Positions 1 through 9,627 are shown, numbered from the stretch's first letter. The stretch: DNA of 64,000 bases from Sedimentibacter sp. (GCA_018436705.1 JAHDLA010000007.1:62001-126000); one strand, 5' to 3'. Made by a program: numbers and translations. Notes: generated by a model from the sequence alone, not told the origin.

Positions 1-114
1 ATTATTTTTTACATTGTACCACAAACTTTTTAAGTTGAAAACGTTTTATTATTTGACTGCTATAAAATAGAAAATACATTGATAAAGCTGTTGCCCTTAT
101 TAATATTACACTTT

Positions 115-675
115 TCAGTGCTTATTGAAATTGATATTAAATATATATTCTTTTCTTGGAAATACTGATTCGTCATAATCCATATTTATTACTTTTCTTC
201 CCTTTGTTCTTGCATATTCGATTAAATTATCTAGACAGCTTGTACCTTCCCCGAAAAATATGATATATTTAGATTTATTTATCATGTATTGATTTCGTTT
301 TTTCATACAGTCATCGGTGTAGTGGTATTGCAGAAGAACTTCTCTGTCGATTTTATTCATAATTGAATAATATTTGTTTCTTTGCCCTCCTGTCCAGTTT
401 ATAGAATGGTTTTCGTATGGCAATATGCCTTCCAGCGTCAACTGCGGATACTTTTCTTTCAGCTCTATTACAGCTTCGGCGGCATACTGCTCAAAGCCTA
501 TATTCATTCCGCCTAAAAAATGTGACACATGTGAATTTTCAACTAAATCGATGATATTATTTTTAGTTCTTGACTTAATAAGCTCATAGCAAGAAGCATC
601 TTCTTGTACTACTATTTTTTTGACACTGCATCCTCCGATGATACAGCAAGTATCTAATTTACTATAATTTTTCAA
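115..675 (-). CDS. SLOG-fold (DUF1273/YpsA-like) protein
   Basis: This protein of about 186 residues looks like a member of the SLOG superfamily, Rossmann-like proteins that bind nucleotide-type ligands. Visible hallmarks are an N-terminal CCIIGGCS strand-loop, a central GGMNIGFEQYAAE helix that follows the typical Gly-rich turn, the PYENH stretch, and a C-terminal IIFFGEGTSCLDNLIEYA segment before a final strand. I choose the TTG at 675 because GAGGTG lies six bases upstream; an earlier in-frame TTG at 696 has no good ribosome site. It is transcribed away from the XRE repressor, and both share a control region with palindromic operator-like sites. Family assignment is fairly secure; the ligand and role are unknown. 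Confidence 0.7.
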   Translation of the reverse strand: MKNYSKLDTCCIIGGCSVKKIVVQEDASCYELIKSRTKNNIIDLVENSHVSHFLGGMNIGFEQYAAEAVIELKEKYPQLTLEGILPYENHSINWTGGQRNKYYSIMNKIDREVLLQYHYTDDCMKKRNQYMINKSKYIIFFGEGTSCLDNLIEYARTKGRKVINMDYDESVFPRKEYIFNINFNKH

Positions 676-708
676 GTATTGCACCTCATTTCTCAAATAA
701 CTTTTAAA

Positions 709-761
709 TACGCTGTCAGCGTAATTATATAATTATAGCTTATTTAATACGCTGATAGCAA
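709..761. promoter_or_regulatory. Two operator-like sites between SLOG gene and XRE repressor
   Basis: Positions 709-723 hold a perfect palindrome, TACGCTGTCAGCGTA. A second, degenerate copy, TACGCTGATAGCAA, lies at 748-761. The two sites sit 25 bases apart in the intergenic region shared by the divergent SLOG gene and XRE gene, the usual place for autoregulation by a small Cro/CI-type repressor. That the 789-1148 product binds here is inference. Confidence 0.6.
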
Positions 762-788
762 TAGCTAATATATAAAAGAGGTGATTTA

Positions 789-1148
789 ATGGAAGAAAAT
801 ATCACGCTTCAAATCGGCAAGCGCCTGCGTAAGCGACGAGAAAAATTTAATATGACAAGAGAAGTCTTCGCAGAAAAAGCCGGAATTTCTCCTCAGTTTT
901 TAGCTGAGATAGAAAACGGGAAAAAAGGAATGTCTGTGACAACACTTTATAAAATATGCAATAATTTTAAAATCTCTGCAGATTATTTGTTATTCGGAAC
1001 AATGCCTCCTAAACCTTTATCCGAGACCACAAAAGAAGCTGTACCGATTCTATCTGAGCCTTACCGCTCATACACAGAAGATATCATTGAAATCGTAAAT
1101 GATATAATAAATGAATCGCAGGGAAAATACAAAAAAAGTAAACACTAA
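789..1148 (+). CDS. XRE-family transcriptional regulator
   Basis: A 119-residue protein with an N-terminal Cro/CI-type helix-turn-helix (about residues 10-70). The repeats seen in the family are clear: LRKRREKFNMTREVFAEKAG, ISPQFLAEIENGKKGMS and LYKICNNFKISADYLLFG. The remaining 45 residues are a short helical tail probably used for dimerisation. AGAGGTG lies seven bases before the ATG. It is divergent from the SLOG gene and preceded by two copies of a TACGCTG-type site, so autoregulation and control of the SLOG gene is the simplest reading. Size and architecture resemble repressors from mobile elements, but no integrase is nearby. Confidence 0.88.
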   Translation: MEENITLQIGKRLRKRREKFNMTREVFAEKAGISPQFLAEIENGKKGMSVTTLYKICNNFKISADYLLFGTMPPKPLSETTKEAVPILSEPYRSYTEDIIEIVNDIINESQGKYKKSKH

Positions 1149-1245
1149 AAAATATAACAAGTGCTTACTTAAGAAATGAAAATTTTGTTTTTACAGTCAT
1201 AATTTTGCAACAATATACAGCAAAAAACCGCGTATTATTTTTATG

Positions 1246-1299
1246 AACCGACCCCCAAAAGTTAGACTAAAAAATCTAACAATTGGAGGTCGGTTTTTT
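1246..1299 (+). terminator. Hairpin terminator with IS3-end-like arms
   Basis: An imperfect inverted repeat of about 23 bases per arm (arms AACCGACCCCCAAAAGTTAGA and its partner ending GGAGGTCGGTT) closes on an A/T loop and runs into TTTTTT on the plus strand. It can terminate the XRE gene. The arms also resemble the terminal repeats of IS3-family elements (CCCCCAAAAGTTAGAC type), so it may be a relic of two such ends brought together. Confidence 0.6.
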
Positions 1300-1343
1300 A
1301 ATTTTTCTATTTCAGTAATACACTTAAATTCTTTGATAGGTCT

Positions 1344-2729
1344 TTAATTATTTATAGGTAATTTAATTCTTATTGGTTCATCCAAAAATATTATTGGAGC
1401 AAGAGACCTTTGCAAAACAACTTTACCGCCTTGAGGATATTTTACTGTAATTAATGTTTCCATTTGAGAATTGTATGAAGAAGTCCCTTCGCCATCAAGT
1501 CTATATGCATTCCCATCTGTATCCTTATAGTCATGATTAAACATTTGAAAATTATCTTCATTTGCTGTTTGGGTTGAAAAAACTAATGTGGCGTCATCAG
1601 ACTCCTTAATAACTTGTTTTAACTCTAACCCTTCAATATTGGGAGTTATTGTTTTATTATCTATATCAACGGTTATAAATTCTTCATCTTTGTTTAATAT
1701 ACGAACTCCCTTAATCAGCAGCTCTTGTTTTTTAGGTGCATCAAAATAATTGGATTCAATAAAGATGCGCATCCATTTATTTTCAACATCATTTGTAGAA
1801 CTAAAGCCGTTGCTATTACCTTTTAAAATTTTATAATTATCCTGAACAACTTCTAACTCAAGCCCTTTAATAAAAGCAAAATTTTCATCTGGAAATGAAA
1901 AGTTCACTTCTGTTCCTGTAGGGTATACTTTCATATCCTCCACTATAATATTTTGATCGAGCATTGTATATCTCTTGTTTATTTCATAAGTTTTGGGCTC
2001 AACAAAATCTTCTAATTCTATGTGAAAATTAAAGGTTCCCATAGTTTCAAATGAAGATTTTGATTTAGTATCATATGGTTTTTCCGATATTACATCTTCC
2101 TCTGAATCTAATATATTTTCAATTTTAACTTCTACTTCTAAATCTATTGATCTTGGCATTTTCCCTTCCGGGAAATGATAATCTTGCATAATAAAACCAA
2201 AATTTTGATCTTTGCCTTCTGATGACAGGCCAGAGGCTGAATAGCCGTATCCTTCAACATCCTCTCCTGTATCGCTATTTTTCATACTTTTCAAGAAAAT
2301 ATTAATCCATTGATTTGGTTGTTGTTGAAATTCTTCAGGCATTTGAAAAAATAAAATTAATTTCTTTTCATCAGCTATAGCATATGGCAAAAGCAATCTG
2401 TTATTACCATCCCAAGCAACAAGATCTAGTCTTTGTACATATTCATTTTCAATTGCCTTACTTAAACTTTTATCAAACTTAACATACTCAGCAAGCTTGC
2501 CGATAACAGGAACCTCCGATACTGCATTAGCAAATGCCGGGCTCATATTTATCAAGAAAACAAAAAGTATTGAAGCAGCAAAAGCAGTAATAGAGCTTAA
2601 TATAGTTCTCTTTTTCCTTTTTTCTCTCTTAACACGATTTTCAAATCTTGCCTCTACTCCAGAAAGATTATCTGGATATATAAATAACTTGTTTCTTAAT
2701 TCATCCCATTTTTCATTATTATCCAGCAT
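1344..2729 (-). CDS. DUF4179 membrane protein, probable anti-sigma partner
   Basis: A 461-residue protein with a short cytoplasmic N-terminus (1-41, ending in a Lys/Arg-rich stop), one membrane segment (about 42-62) and a large extracytoplasmic region. The segment just after the membrane helix (SPAFANAVSEVPVIGKLAEYVKF) is typical of DUF4179 proteins, which are encoded beside ECF sigma factors and are thought to restrain them. AAAGGAG precedes the ATG. The gene starts 12 bases after the stop of the ECF sigma gene, so the pair is one unit. Role as anti-sigma factor rests on gene order and family, not on any visible zinc-binding or protease-site motif. The extracytoplasmic part presumably senses an envelope signal. 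Confidence 0.8.
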   Translation of the reverse strand: MLDNNEKWDELRNKLFIYPDNLSGVEARFENRVKREKRKKRTILSSITAFAASILFVFLINMSPAFANAVSEVPVIGKLAEYVKFDKSLSKAIENEYVQRLDLVAWDGNNRLLLPYAIADEKKLILFFQMPEEFQQQPNQWINIFLKSMKNSDTGEDVEGYGYSASGLSSEGKDQNFGFIMQDYHFPEGKMPRSIDLEVEVKIENILDSEEDVISEKPYDTKSKSSFETMGTFNFHIELEDFVEPKTYEINKRYTMLDQNIIVEDMKVYPTGTEVNFSFPDENFAFIKGLELEVVQDNYKILKGNSNGFSSTNDVENKWMRIFIESNYFDAPKKQELLIKGVRILNKDEEFITVDIDNKTITPNIEGLELKQVIKESDDATLVFSTQTANEDNFQMFNHDYKDTDGNAYRLDGEGTSSYNSQMETLITVKYPQGGKVVLQRSLAPIIFLDEPIRIKLPINN

Positions 2730-2741
2730 GATAACTCCTTT

Positions 2742-3218
2742 CTAATCAGATATCTCAATTTTCAAAATTTTCAATGCTTTTCTTGATCGTGTAGACACTG
2801 TACCATTTGGTATCTCCAATATTTCTGCTGTTTCAGATATTGTAAAGCCTCCAAAATATCTTAGTATGACCACTTTTCTTAGGTCTTCCGGCAGGTTGTT
2901 AACTGCAATCTTTAAATGTATTAAATCTTCTCCCAAATTTTGCGAGTCTTCCGGCAGAACATCCATACTTAATTCTCTCTTGCCTTTCCTAATAATTTTC
3001 AAGCATTCATTGATCAATATTCTGGTAACCCACGTTTTTAGATATTTGGGTTCTTTCAAATCATGCCTGTGTGCATACCCTTGATACACTGCCTCATCAA
3101 CTGCATCCAACGATTTAGTTTCATCATGGAGATAACTAAATGCAACCCTATAAAGCATTTCCTTATTTTCTGTTATAAATGAGATATAAGTTTCTTTGTC
3201 AATTTTACGATTAAACAT
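2742..3218 (-). CDS. RNA polymerase ECF sigma factor
   Basis: A 158-residue sigma-70 family factor of the extracytoplasmic-function group. Region 2 covers roughly residues 15-75 (EMLYRVAFSYLHDETKSLDAVDEAVYQGY, then KPKYLKTWVTRILINECLK-like core helix). Region 4 is at about 105-155, with NLPEDLRKVVILRYFGGFTI, an SETAEILEIPNGTVSTRSRKAL helix-turn-helix and nothing beyond it. The ATG has AAGGAAGG eight bases upstream. It is followed at once by the DUF4179 gene, its likely regulator. ECF genes often autoregulate; I could not pick out a convincing ECF-type promoter upstream. Confidence 0.92.
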   Translation of the reverse strand: MFNRKIDKETYISFITENKEMLYRVAFSYLHDETKSLDAVDEAVYQGYAHRHDLKEPKYLKTWVTRILINECLKIIRKGKRELSMDVLPEDSQNLGEDLIHLKIAVNNLPEDLRKVVILRYFGGFTISETAEILEIPNGTVSTRSRKALKILKIEISD

Positions 3219-3442
3219 TGCACTAATTACCTTCCTTTATACTTATTAGAGTAAGAAGCATGACATTTTCATTTCATAAATAAAAAAAATTTTTAAGAAG
3301 AATATACGCCCAACAGAAGCTGCAAAGTATGTGCAATAAAGTTATTGAATATTGAGCATACAAAATAAACCCGTTATCATAGATACGAGCCTATTTTGCA
3401 CCTCAATCTGTTTAAGCTTATATAAAGTGCACAATTCAAGTT

Positions 3443-4744
3443 CTAATTATACTGCACTTTGCTGATTCCTTTTCCTCTTCTTATAATTTTTTTGCATATT
3501 TTGCCTGTTTCCTCAGCTATAAGATTTATATCTGCCTTTAATTTTCCGTCATACTTCAAAAACTCGCCTTGTACCATTGTACATTTTATGTTGCGTGCAT
3601 CAGAACTGTATATAATCGATGAAAGAGGATCATATACTGGAAATGTATTTGGAAGATTCAAGTCCCATATAAGCAAATCTGCATCATAACCTTCTTTGAT
3701 TTTACCTGTATTAAAGCCTAGTGCCCTGTGGCCGTTCATGAGGCTTTTCCATATTTCAGAAATTTTAAATTCAGCAGCATCGCCAAGTATGAGCTTGCCG
3801 TTCAAAGCAAACAGCCTTGCTTGCTCCAAAGGGCTGAGAGTATTTGAGCTGGCTGCTCCGTCCGTACCGAAGGAATAGTTTAGCTTATTTTTAAGTTTAT
3901 ATATGTTTCCCTCGCCCATGCTGAGCTTCATATAGGTTTTAGGACAGAATGCAAAAAAAACATTATCATTTAACAGACTCACATCATCATCAGTGGTCCA
4001 TAATCCGTGAGCTATTATTGCACTGATATCAAATCCTCCACTTTCCATAAGAATTTGAATAGGTGTCTTGCCTGTAATCTTTACGCTGTCCTCAACCTGT
4101 TCTTTTGTTTCAGAAGCATGAATGTGTATGCCTACACCAAGTTTTTTTGCACTGCCTATTATTTCTTTAAGCTGCTTGCCGGGACAGGTATATGGAGCGT
4201 GAGGCCCAAACCTTAAATTAATTCTTGAATTTTTCCCGTTGTATTTTTGTATAAAGCTCTCTGCTTCTGACAATTGCTTTTCGTAATCCTCTGACAATCC
4301 AAATATAGTAGGAGCGATGTCCGCTCTTATTCCCATATATTCGGCAGCCCTGTATACGGATTCCTGAGCAAAATAATGATCTGCAAATTCCGTTACTCCA
4401 TTGTCAATCATTTCTGCGGCTGCCATTGCTGCCCCCCAGTAAACATCTTCCGCCTCAAGCTTGCTCTCATAGGGAAATATTTTCTCATTGAACCAATCGC
4501 CAATTGAAACATCTTCAGCAATCCCTTTTAATATATTCATCGGTGAGTGTGTATGGAGATTTACAAAGCCTGGAGTAATGTATAGTCCTTCGCAGTCAAC
4601 TTCATTGTATTCTTCTTCAACACTTTCAGCATCCGTAATCTTTTCTATCCTGCCTTCGCTAACATATATGTTTTTTTGTTCAGAAACACTGCCGTTTTCA
4701 TCAATAATGCAGCCCTTACGCAAAAGTATTTTTTCGCTATTCAT
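3443..4744 (-). CDS. Amidohydrolase, MtaD/SAH deaminase-like
   Basis: A 433-residue metal-dependent amidohydrolase of the 5-methylthioadenosine/S-adenosylhomocysteine deaminase group. The metal site is visible as NLHTHSPM near residue 65, HIHASET near 205, AHG near 240 and the catalytic Asp in GTDGAASSNTL near 295. The N- and C-terminal beta-sandwich pieces typical of the superfamily flank the barrel (LLRKGCIIDENG, and KIKEGYDADLLIWDLN). The ATG at 4744 is preferred to the GTG two codons earlier because GAAGAGG lies at proper spacing only for the ATG. It stands alone between two transcription units. Substrate could be MTA, SAH, guanine or another deaminated base; the family name is secure, the exact substrate is not. 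Confidence 0.85.
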   Translation of the reverse strand: MNSEKILLRKGCIIDENGSVSEQKNIYVSEGRIEKITDAESVEEEYNEVDCEGLYITPGFVNLHTHSPMNILKGIAEDVSIGDWFNEKIFPYESKLEAEDVYWGAAMAAAEMIDNGVTEFADHYFAQESVYRAAEYMGIRADIAPTIFGLSEDYEKQLSEAESFIQKYNGKNSRINLRFGPHAPYTCPGKQLKEIIGSAKKLGVGIHIHASETKEQVEDSVKITGKTPIQILMESGGFDISAIIAHGLWTTDDDVSLLNDNVFFAFCPKTYMKLSMGEGNIYKLKNKLNYSFGTDGAASSNTLSPLEQARLFALNGKLILGDAAEFKISEIWKSLMNGHRALGFNTGKIKEGYDADLLIWDLNLPNTFPVYDPLSSIIYSSDARNIKCTMVQGEFLKYDGKLKADINLIAEETGKICKKIIRRGKGISKVQYN

Positions 4745-4801
4745 ATGCACCTCTTCAACGCTTTTTATTTAATTATACTATAAATAATATTTTTTTAAAA
4801 T

Positions 4802-4827
4802 AAAAATGCCGGGGTATCCGGCATTTT
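4802..4827 (-). terminator. Terminator of the ctsR-clpC operon
   Basis: A perfect hairpin, AAAAATGCCGG with its complement CCGGCATTTTT around a GGTAT loop, begins 16 bases after the clpC stop codon. The symmetric A and T runs make it potentially bidirectional. Confidence 0.9.
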
Positions 4828-4842
4828 TACAGTTCATCATTG

Positions 4843-7290
4843 CTATTTATCATTAGAAAATACAAGTTCCTTGTCTTCGGCACTTATTTTTATTGTATCT
4901 GATTTCTCTATACTTCCTTTTAAAATCTCTTCCGACAATCTGTCTTCGATTTTTCTCCTTATTGCCCTCTGCAAAGGTCTTGCGCCGTACACAGGGTCAA
5001 ACCCTTCGTCCGCAAGCAGTTCCTTTGCTTTATCATCCAAATCTATTTTAATGTTCATCTGCTCAAGACGTTTTGAAAGATCTTTTATCATCAATGAAAC
5101 AATGTTCTTAATATGTTCCTTATTCAGTGAATGGAATACAATTATTTCATCAATTCGGTTTAAAAATTCAGGTCTAAATGTTCTCTTCAATTCAGACATT
5201 ACATTTTCCTTCATTTTCTCATATTCATCTTTTTCTTCATCAGTTGCATTTGATGCAAATCCCAGCGTTCTTTGTTTCTTGATTGTGCTTGCTCCAACAT
5301 TTGATGTCATGATTATTACTGTATTCTTGAAGTCAACCGTCCTGCCCTTAGCGTCGGTAAGCCTTCCATCATCAAGTATCTGAAGAAGTATATTAAATAC
5401 ATCTGGGTGAGCCTTTTCAATCTCATCAAACAATATTACAGAATATGGCTTTCTTCTTATCTTTTCAGTTAATTGTCCTCCGTCATCAAATCCAACATAC
5501 CCTGGAGGTGACCCTACCAGCTTGGAAACTGAATGTTTTTCCATGTATTCAGACATATCAACTCTTATCATGGAATTTTCGTCACCAAACATTGATTCCG
5601 CTAAAGCCTTTGATAATTCTGTTTTTCCAACACCTGTAGGTCCCAAAAATATAAATGAACCTATGGGCTTTTTAGGATCCTTGAGCCCTACTCTGGATCT
5701 TCTTATAGCTTTTGACAATGCTTCAACGGCCTGTTCCTGACCCACGACTCTTTTATGCAGAATATCTTCCATGTGAAGAAGCCTTTCTGATTCATCACCC
5801 TGAAGTTTCTTTACAGGTATTCCTGTCCATTGTGACACAACATCCGCTATATCTTCATAACCGATTTTAGCATCTTTTGAATTTTTTGCAGCCCAAATCT
5901 TTCTTTGCTTATCAAGCTCTTCTGCAAGCTTTTTCTCTTCATCTCTGAATGATGCTGCTTTTTCAAAATCCTGATTATTTATTGCAGCTTTCTTTTCTGT
6001 CTTTATCTCATTTATTTTTTCTTCTATTTCTTTTAATCCTTTGGGGGTGGTTGAGGCTTTAAGTCTCGTTCTAGATGCAGCCTCGTCAATCAAATCTATT
6101 GCCTTGTCCGGCAAAAATCTGTCAGATATATATCTGTGCGACAGCTTTGCGGCAGCATCTATGGCATCGTCGGTTATTGCAACCTTATGATGAGCCTCGT
6201 ACTTGTCTCTTAATCCCTTTAGTATTTTCACTGTATCTTCGACAGTCGGTTCATCAACTGTTACCGGCTGAAATCTTCTTTCAAGAGCGGCATCCTTTTC
6301 GATATGCTTCTTGAATTCGTCAAGTGTTGTGGCTCCGACTATCTGCAATTCCCCTCTGGCTAAAGTAGGTTTTAATATGTTAGAAGCGTCTATAGCACCT
6401 TCCGCTGCACCAGCACCTATAATTGTGTGAAGTTCATCTATAAACAATATTATATTACCTGCCTGTTTAATTTCCTCCACAGCGTTTTTTAATCTTTCTT
6501 CAAATTCTCCTCGATACTTTGCTCCTGCTACCATTCCGGCCATATCCAGAGTTATAACCCGTTTATCTTTTAATGTTTCAGGAACATTTCCATTCACAAT
6601 TTCCTGTGCCAGGCCCTCGGCTATAGCTGTCTTTCCTACTCCCGGCTCTCCTATAAGGCACGGATTGTTCTTAGTTCTCCTTGACAATATCTGAATTACT
6701 CTTTCTATAACGTCTTCTCTTCCTATTACGGGATCAAGCTTTCCTTCACGCGCTCTCTGGTTTAAATCAGTTCCGTACTTATCTATTGTCTTTGTACTGC
6801 CGCCGTTCTGCGTTTGAGCCGCACTTTCTCCAAAATTCGGGATACTACCGTCTGCATTTCCGCTTCCCTGATTGATTGCTTCAATAACTTCATTTTTAAT
6901 TTCTTTCAGGCTTACAACTGATTTAATTATTTGAGCTCCTATTCCTTCGCCCTCGTCTATTAATCCCAGAAGAATGTGTTCTGTTCCCACGTACGGAACG
7001 CCCATCTGCGATGAATACTGTCGTGCAAGCTCCATAATGTACTTGCTTCTCGGACTAATGGCTATATATTCCGGCATGGTTTCTCCAACTCCGGTTGAAT
7101 TTTTAATAATATCTCTTATTTTTTCAACATCTAATCTGTTTCTTAGTATATTTCCTGCAATTCCTTCCTGCTCAAGCATAAGTCCTATAAGTATATGCTC
7201 TGTTCCAAGAATATTCTGTCTGAATCTTTTTACTTCTTCCTGAGCTAATTCTACGGCTTTTTTTGCAGAATTATTGAATCCGCTTATCAT
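4843..7290 (-). CDS. clpC: ATP-dependent Clp protease ATPase ClpC
   Basis: The 815-residue Hsp100 unfoldase that feeds substrates to ClpP. In order: a double Clp-N repeat (about 1-145), AAA-1 with Walker A GEPGVGKT at 214-221 and Walker B ILFIDE at 281-286, a UVR/coiled-coil M domain (about 420-465), and AAA-2 with Walker A GPTGVGKT at 550-557, followed by a C-terminal D2-small domain. The M domain between the ATPases separates ClpC from ClpA/ClpX and is where McsB and other adaptors act. It is the last gene of ctsR-mcsA-mcsB-clpC, under the CtsR-controlled promoter upstream of ctsR. Length and order are canonical for Firmicutes. Confidence 0.98.
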   Translation of the reverse strand: MISGFNNSAKKAVELAQEEVKRFRQNILGTEHILIGLMLEQEGIAGNILRNRLDVEKIRDIIKNSTGVGETMPEYIAISPRSKYIMELARQYSSQMGVPYVGTEHILLGLIDEGEGIGAQIIKSVVSLKEIKNEVIEAINQGSGNADGSIPNFGESAAQTQNGGSTKTIDKYGTDLNQRAREGKLDPVIGREDVIERVIQILSRRTKNNPCLIGEPGVGKTAIAEGLAQEIVNGNVPETLKDKRVITLDMAGMVAGAKYRGEFEERLKNAVEEIKQAGNIILFIDELHTIIGAGAAEGAIDASNILKPTLARGELQIVGATTLDEFKKHIEKDAALERRFQPVTVDEPTVEDTVKILKGLRDKYEAHHKVAITDDAIDAAAKLSHRYISDRFLPDKAIDLIDEAASRTRLKASTTPKGLKEIEEKINEIKTEKKAAINNQDFEKAASFRDEEKKLAEELDKQRKIWAAKNSKDAKIGYEDIADVVSQWTGIPVKKLQGDESERLLHMEDILHKRVVGQEQAVEALSKAIRRSRVGLKDPKKPIGSFIFLGPTGVGKTELSKALAESMFGDENSMIRVDMSEYMEKHSVSKLVGSPPGYVGFDDGGQLTEKIRRKPYSVILFDEIEKAHPDVFNILLQILDDGRLTDAKGRTVDFKNTVIIMTSNVGASTIKKQRTLGFASNATDEEKDEYEKMKENVMSELKRTFRPEFLNRIDEIIVFHSLNKEHIKNIVSLMIKDLSKRLEQMNIKIDLDDKAKELLADEGFDPVYGARPLQRAIRRKIEDRLSEEILKGSIEKSDTIKISAEDKELVFSNDK

Positions 7291-7321
7291 AATTTCATCT
7301 CCTTTTATATTATATACTTAA

Positions 7322-8314
7322 TCAGCTTAATAATTCTTTTCTGATAATCTCTGCCCTTTTATTGTCTCTTTCCTTCGGCAGCAGTTCATTGCCCTCTGTC
7401 GTCAGCAAATTGTTGGGCTGTATTCTGACCATAAGATCGTATAAATTCTTCCCATCTGCCACATCTATCATTTCCATCTCTCTGCCAAGCTTTATCAGCG
7501 ACAAAAGCCTCATTGCTTCTTCTGTAGCCATTTTTCTGGCATTTGTAAGAAGCCCGTATGCCCTGTAAAACTCATCCTCAATATCTTCAAAATTGTTTTT
7601 CTTCAGATGTTCTCTCGTCTTCTCTTCCTTTTCAACAATTTGTTTGACTATCTGGTTAATTTTATCAATCAGTGTTTCCTCGGATGCTCCTAGTGTGCCT
7701 TGATTTGAGATCTGGTAAAGATGTCCAAGTGATTTTGTTCCTTCACCATATACGCCTCTTACTGCTACACCCAGTTGAGAAACTCCATACAATAATTTTT
7801 CGATTTGATTTGTAATTGACAGTGCAGGAAGATGAATCATCACTGACGCCCTCATTCCTGTTCCAATATTTGTAGGACATGAAGTTACATATCCCAGTTC
7901 TCTGTCAAAAGCATATTCAACCGAATCTTCTATAACATCATCGATTTTATTGCTTAAGTCCCAGCATTCCTTCAAAGACATGCCTTTTTCCAAGGTTTGA
8001 ATCCTAACATGATCCTCCTCATTAAGCATTACGGATACTTTTTTGTCAGAGCTGAGCAATAGCGCCCCTCTGTCCCTGTTGTCAGCAAGCGCTGGGCTGA
8101 TAAGGTGATTTTCCACCAATGCATTTCTCTCCATATCAGATAAATCCTTCAAGTATATAAGGTTGTAATCTAAATCTGTACCGCTGACAGCTTTTTTAAC
8201 CTCCTGAATCACCTTACTTGATTCTTCCTGACTCATTTTTATGGGAAATCTGTAATCCTTTAAATTTCTGGCAAGCCTTATTCTGCTTGTTATTACTATG
8301 TCCTTGCTTTCCAT
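7322..8314 (-). CDS. mcsB: Protein-arginine kinase McsB
   Basis: A 330-residue kinase that phosphorylates arginine side chains, marking proteins for ClpC-ClpP. The guanido-kinase fold is shown by VITSRIRLARNLKDYRFP near the N-terminus, the NEEDHVRIQ loop near residue 105, CPTNIGTGMRASVMIHLP near 165 and the RGVYGEGT loop near 195. The ATG at 8314 is chosen because AGGGGGTG lies six bases upstream; a GTG three codons earlier overlaps that ribosome site. It begins only 12 bases after the mcsA stop, so McsA and McsB, which work as a pair, are co-translated from one message. Confidence 0.97.
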   Translation of the reverse strand: MESKDIVITSRIRLARNLKDYRFPIKMSQEESSKVIQEVKKAVSGTDLDYNLIYLKDLSDMERNALVENHLISPALADNRDRGALLLSSDKKVSVMLNEEDHVRIQTLEKGMSLKECWDLSNKIDDVIEDSVEYAFDRELGYVTSCPTNIGTGMRASVMIHLPALSITNQIEKLLYGVSQLGVAVRGVYGEGTKSLGHLYQISNQGTLGASEETLIDKINQIVKQIVEKEEKTREHLKKNNFEDIEDEFYRAYGLLTNARKMATEEAMRLLSLIKLGREMEMIDVADGKNLYDLMVRIQPNNLLTTEGNELLPKERDNKRAEIIRKELLS

Positions 8315-8326
8315 ACCACACACCCC

Positions 8327-8815
8327 CTACATACTGCCTTCCATCTGGCGTATTTTATCTCTAAGCTGAGCAGCCTTTTCATATTCTTCACTTTCTATGG
8401 CTTGTTTTAACTGAACTTTCAGCTTTTCAATATCTTTTTGAATTCTATAATTTCCTCCTGCCCTCTTTGGAATTTTTCCTGTATGTCTATCATATCCCTG
8501 TATGTTTTTAATAACAGGTATCAACCTTGGCTTAAAAGTTTCAATACAATCGCTGCAGCCGAATTTTCCTGTAGTCCTGAATTCATCAAATGTCATCCCA
8601 CACTTCGAGCAGCCCTTGGCAGGCAGGTATGTTGTTGTATTAAACGCATTATTCAGCATTGCTGAAAATAAGTTTTCCATTGAAAAACTCGAATTTAATA
8701 AAGTTTGACTTTTCTTTGCGCACTCCTCGCACAAGTGGCTCTCAGTCTTTTTTCCGTTTATTATTTGTGTTACATGAACCTTAGCTTCATTTTTTCCGCA
8801 TTCACTGCACAGCAT
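8327..8815 (-). CDS. mcsA: McsA, zinc-finger activator of McsB
   Basis: A 162-residue protein with four CxxC pairs: CSECGKNEAKVH at the N-terminus, CEECAKK near 30, CSKCGMTFDEF near 70 and CSDCIETF near 92, forming two zinc ribbons. A C-terminal UVR-type helical hairpin (LKQAIESEEYEKAAQLRDKIR) resembles the M-domain of ClpC. The family activates McsB arginine kinase and helps inactivate CtsR under stress. It lies between ctsR and mcsB, with intergenic gaps of 21 and about 12 bases. Confidence 0.97.
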   Translation of the reverse strand: MLCSECGKNEAKVHVTQIINGKKTESHLCEECAKKSQTLLNSSFSMENLFSAMLNNAFNTTTYLPAKGCSKCGMTFDEFRTTGKFGCSDCIETFKPRLIPVIKNIQGYDRHTGKIPKRAGGNYRIQKDIEKLKVQLKQAIESEEYEKAAQLRDKIRQMEGSM

Positions 8816-8836
8816 TTTTATACCCTCCTCTATTTA

Positions 8837-9307
8837 TTAATCATCGTCAACTGACGTTAAGATCATTTCCTTCAATAAATCTGACCTTAATTTATTTCTG
8901 TCATCATAAGATACATTGTTCAGAGCACGATCGCTCAAAACACTTTGCATTATTCTGAGTTCTCTTTTAGAAATAATTCCCCTGTCTGACAGAACATGCA
9001 AAAGGTCAAATGCCTTGTTTAATGTGATACTGTTCCCGATACTGTCGTTCAATAATCTCTCCAGTTCATTTTCCATAGATGACTGAACTTTGAAAATTCT
9101 TATATATCCTCCGCCGCCTCTCCTGCTCTCGACTATATATCCTCTGTCATTATTGAATCGTGTTGACAGAACATAATTTATCTGAGAAGGAGAACAGTCA
9201 AACTGCTGAGCAAGTATATTTCTCTGAATTTCTACTGCTCTGTAATTATTAGCCTCAAGAAGCTCCTTTATAAAACCTTCTATTATATCACTTAAATTAT
9301 TAGACAT
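8837..9307 (-). CDS. ctsR: CtsR, class III heat-shock repressor
   Basis: The 156-residue repressor of clp genes. The N-terminal winged helix (about 1-75) shows the family pattern NLSDIIEGFIKELLE, the recognition region FDCSPSQINYVLSTRF and the glycine-rich wing SRRGGGGYIRI. The C-terminal part is the McsB/ClpC-responsive domain. GAAGGAAGTGAG precedes the ATG. A CtsR box lies 29 bases upstream of the start, so the operon is autoregulated. Length and gene order match Bacillus and Clostridium. Confidence 0.97.
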   Translation of the reverse strand: MSNNLSDIIEGFIKELLEANNYRAVEIQRNILAQQFDCSPSQINYVLSTRFNNDRGYIVESRRGGGGYIRIFKVQSSMENELERLLNDSIGNSITLNKAFDLLHVLSDRGIISKRELRIMQSVLSDRALNNVSYDDRNKLRSDLLKEMILTSVDDD

Positions 9308-9335
9308 TTTCTCACTTCCTTCATCTGACTTTAAC

Positions 9336-9352
9336 TTTGACTTTCTTTGACC
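9336..9352 (-). promoter_or_regulatory. CtsR operator (heptad direct repeat)
   Basis: Read on the minus strand this is GGTCAAAGAAAGTCAAA, an excellent match to the known tandem CtsR heptad (RGTCAAA-NAN-RGTCAAA). A third, weaker repeat (GTTAAAGTCA) follows directly. The site begins eight bases after the -10 box, so bound repressor would block initiation. Confidence 0.95.
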
Positions 9353-9360
9353 TTGGTTTT

Positions 9361-9388
9361 ATTATATCATTGTTTAAAATAATTTCAA
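9361..9388 (-). promoter_or_regulatory. Sigma-A promoter of ctsR operon
   Basis: On the minus strand, TTGAAA (9388-9383) and TATAAT (9366-9361) are separated by 16 bases. The CtsR box lies immediately downstream at the expected transcription start. Confidence 0.82.
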
Positions 9389-9627
9389 TACTTATTTTTC
9401 AAAAAATTTCCCTTATTATTCTCAAAACTCCGGAAAATTTAGTTTATTTATCATATTTACATCATCTTTTCTTTACTTTTTGCTATTTTCGCATAATAAT
9501 ACAATCTTCCTCCAATGAATTACATTTTATCTTTCAACACACCAATACATATAATAGACATCCTTAACCATAAATGATTCACCGATTTTTTATTTGTTAA
9601 ATAATAATCATTTTCACCTTCGTTTTA
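9389..9627. other. AT-rich intergenic stretch, nothing seen
   Basis: The rest of the divergent intergenic region between the ctsR promoter and the promoter of the XRE gene at 9712. It holds no convincing ORF, hairpin or repeat. Confidence 0.5.
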
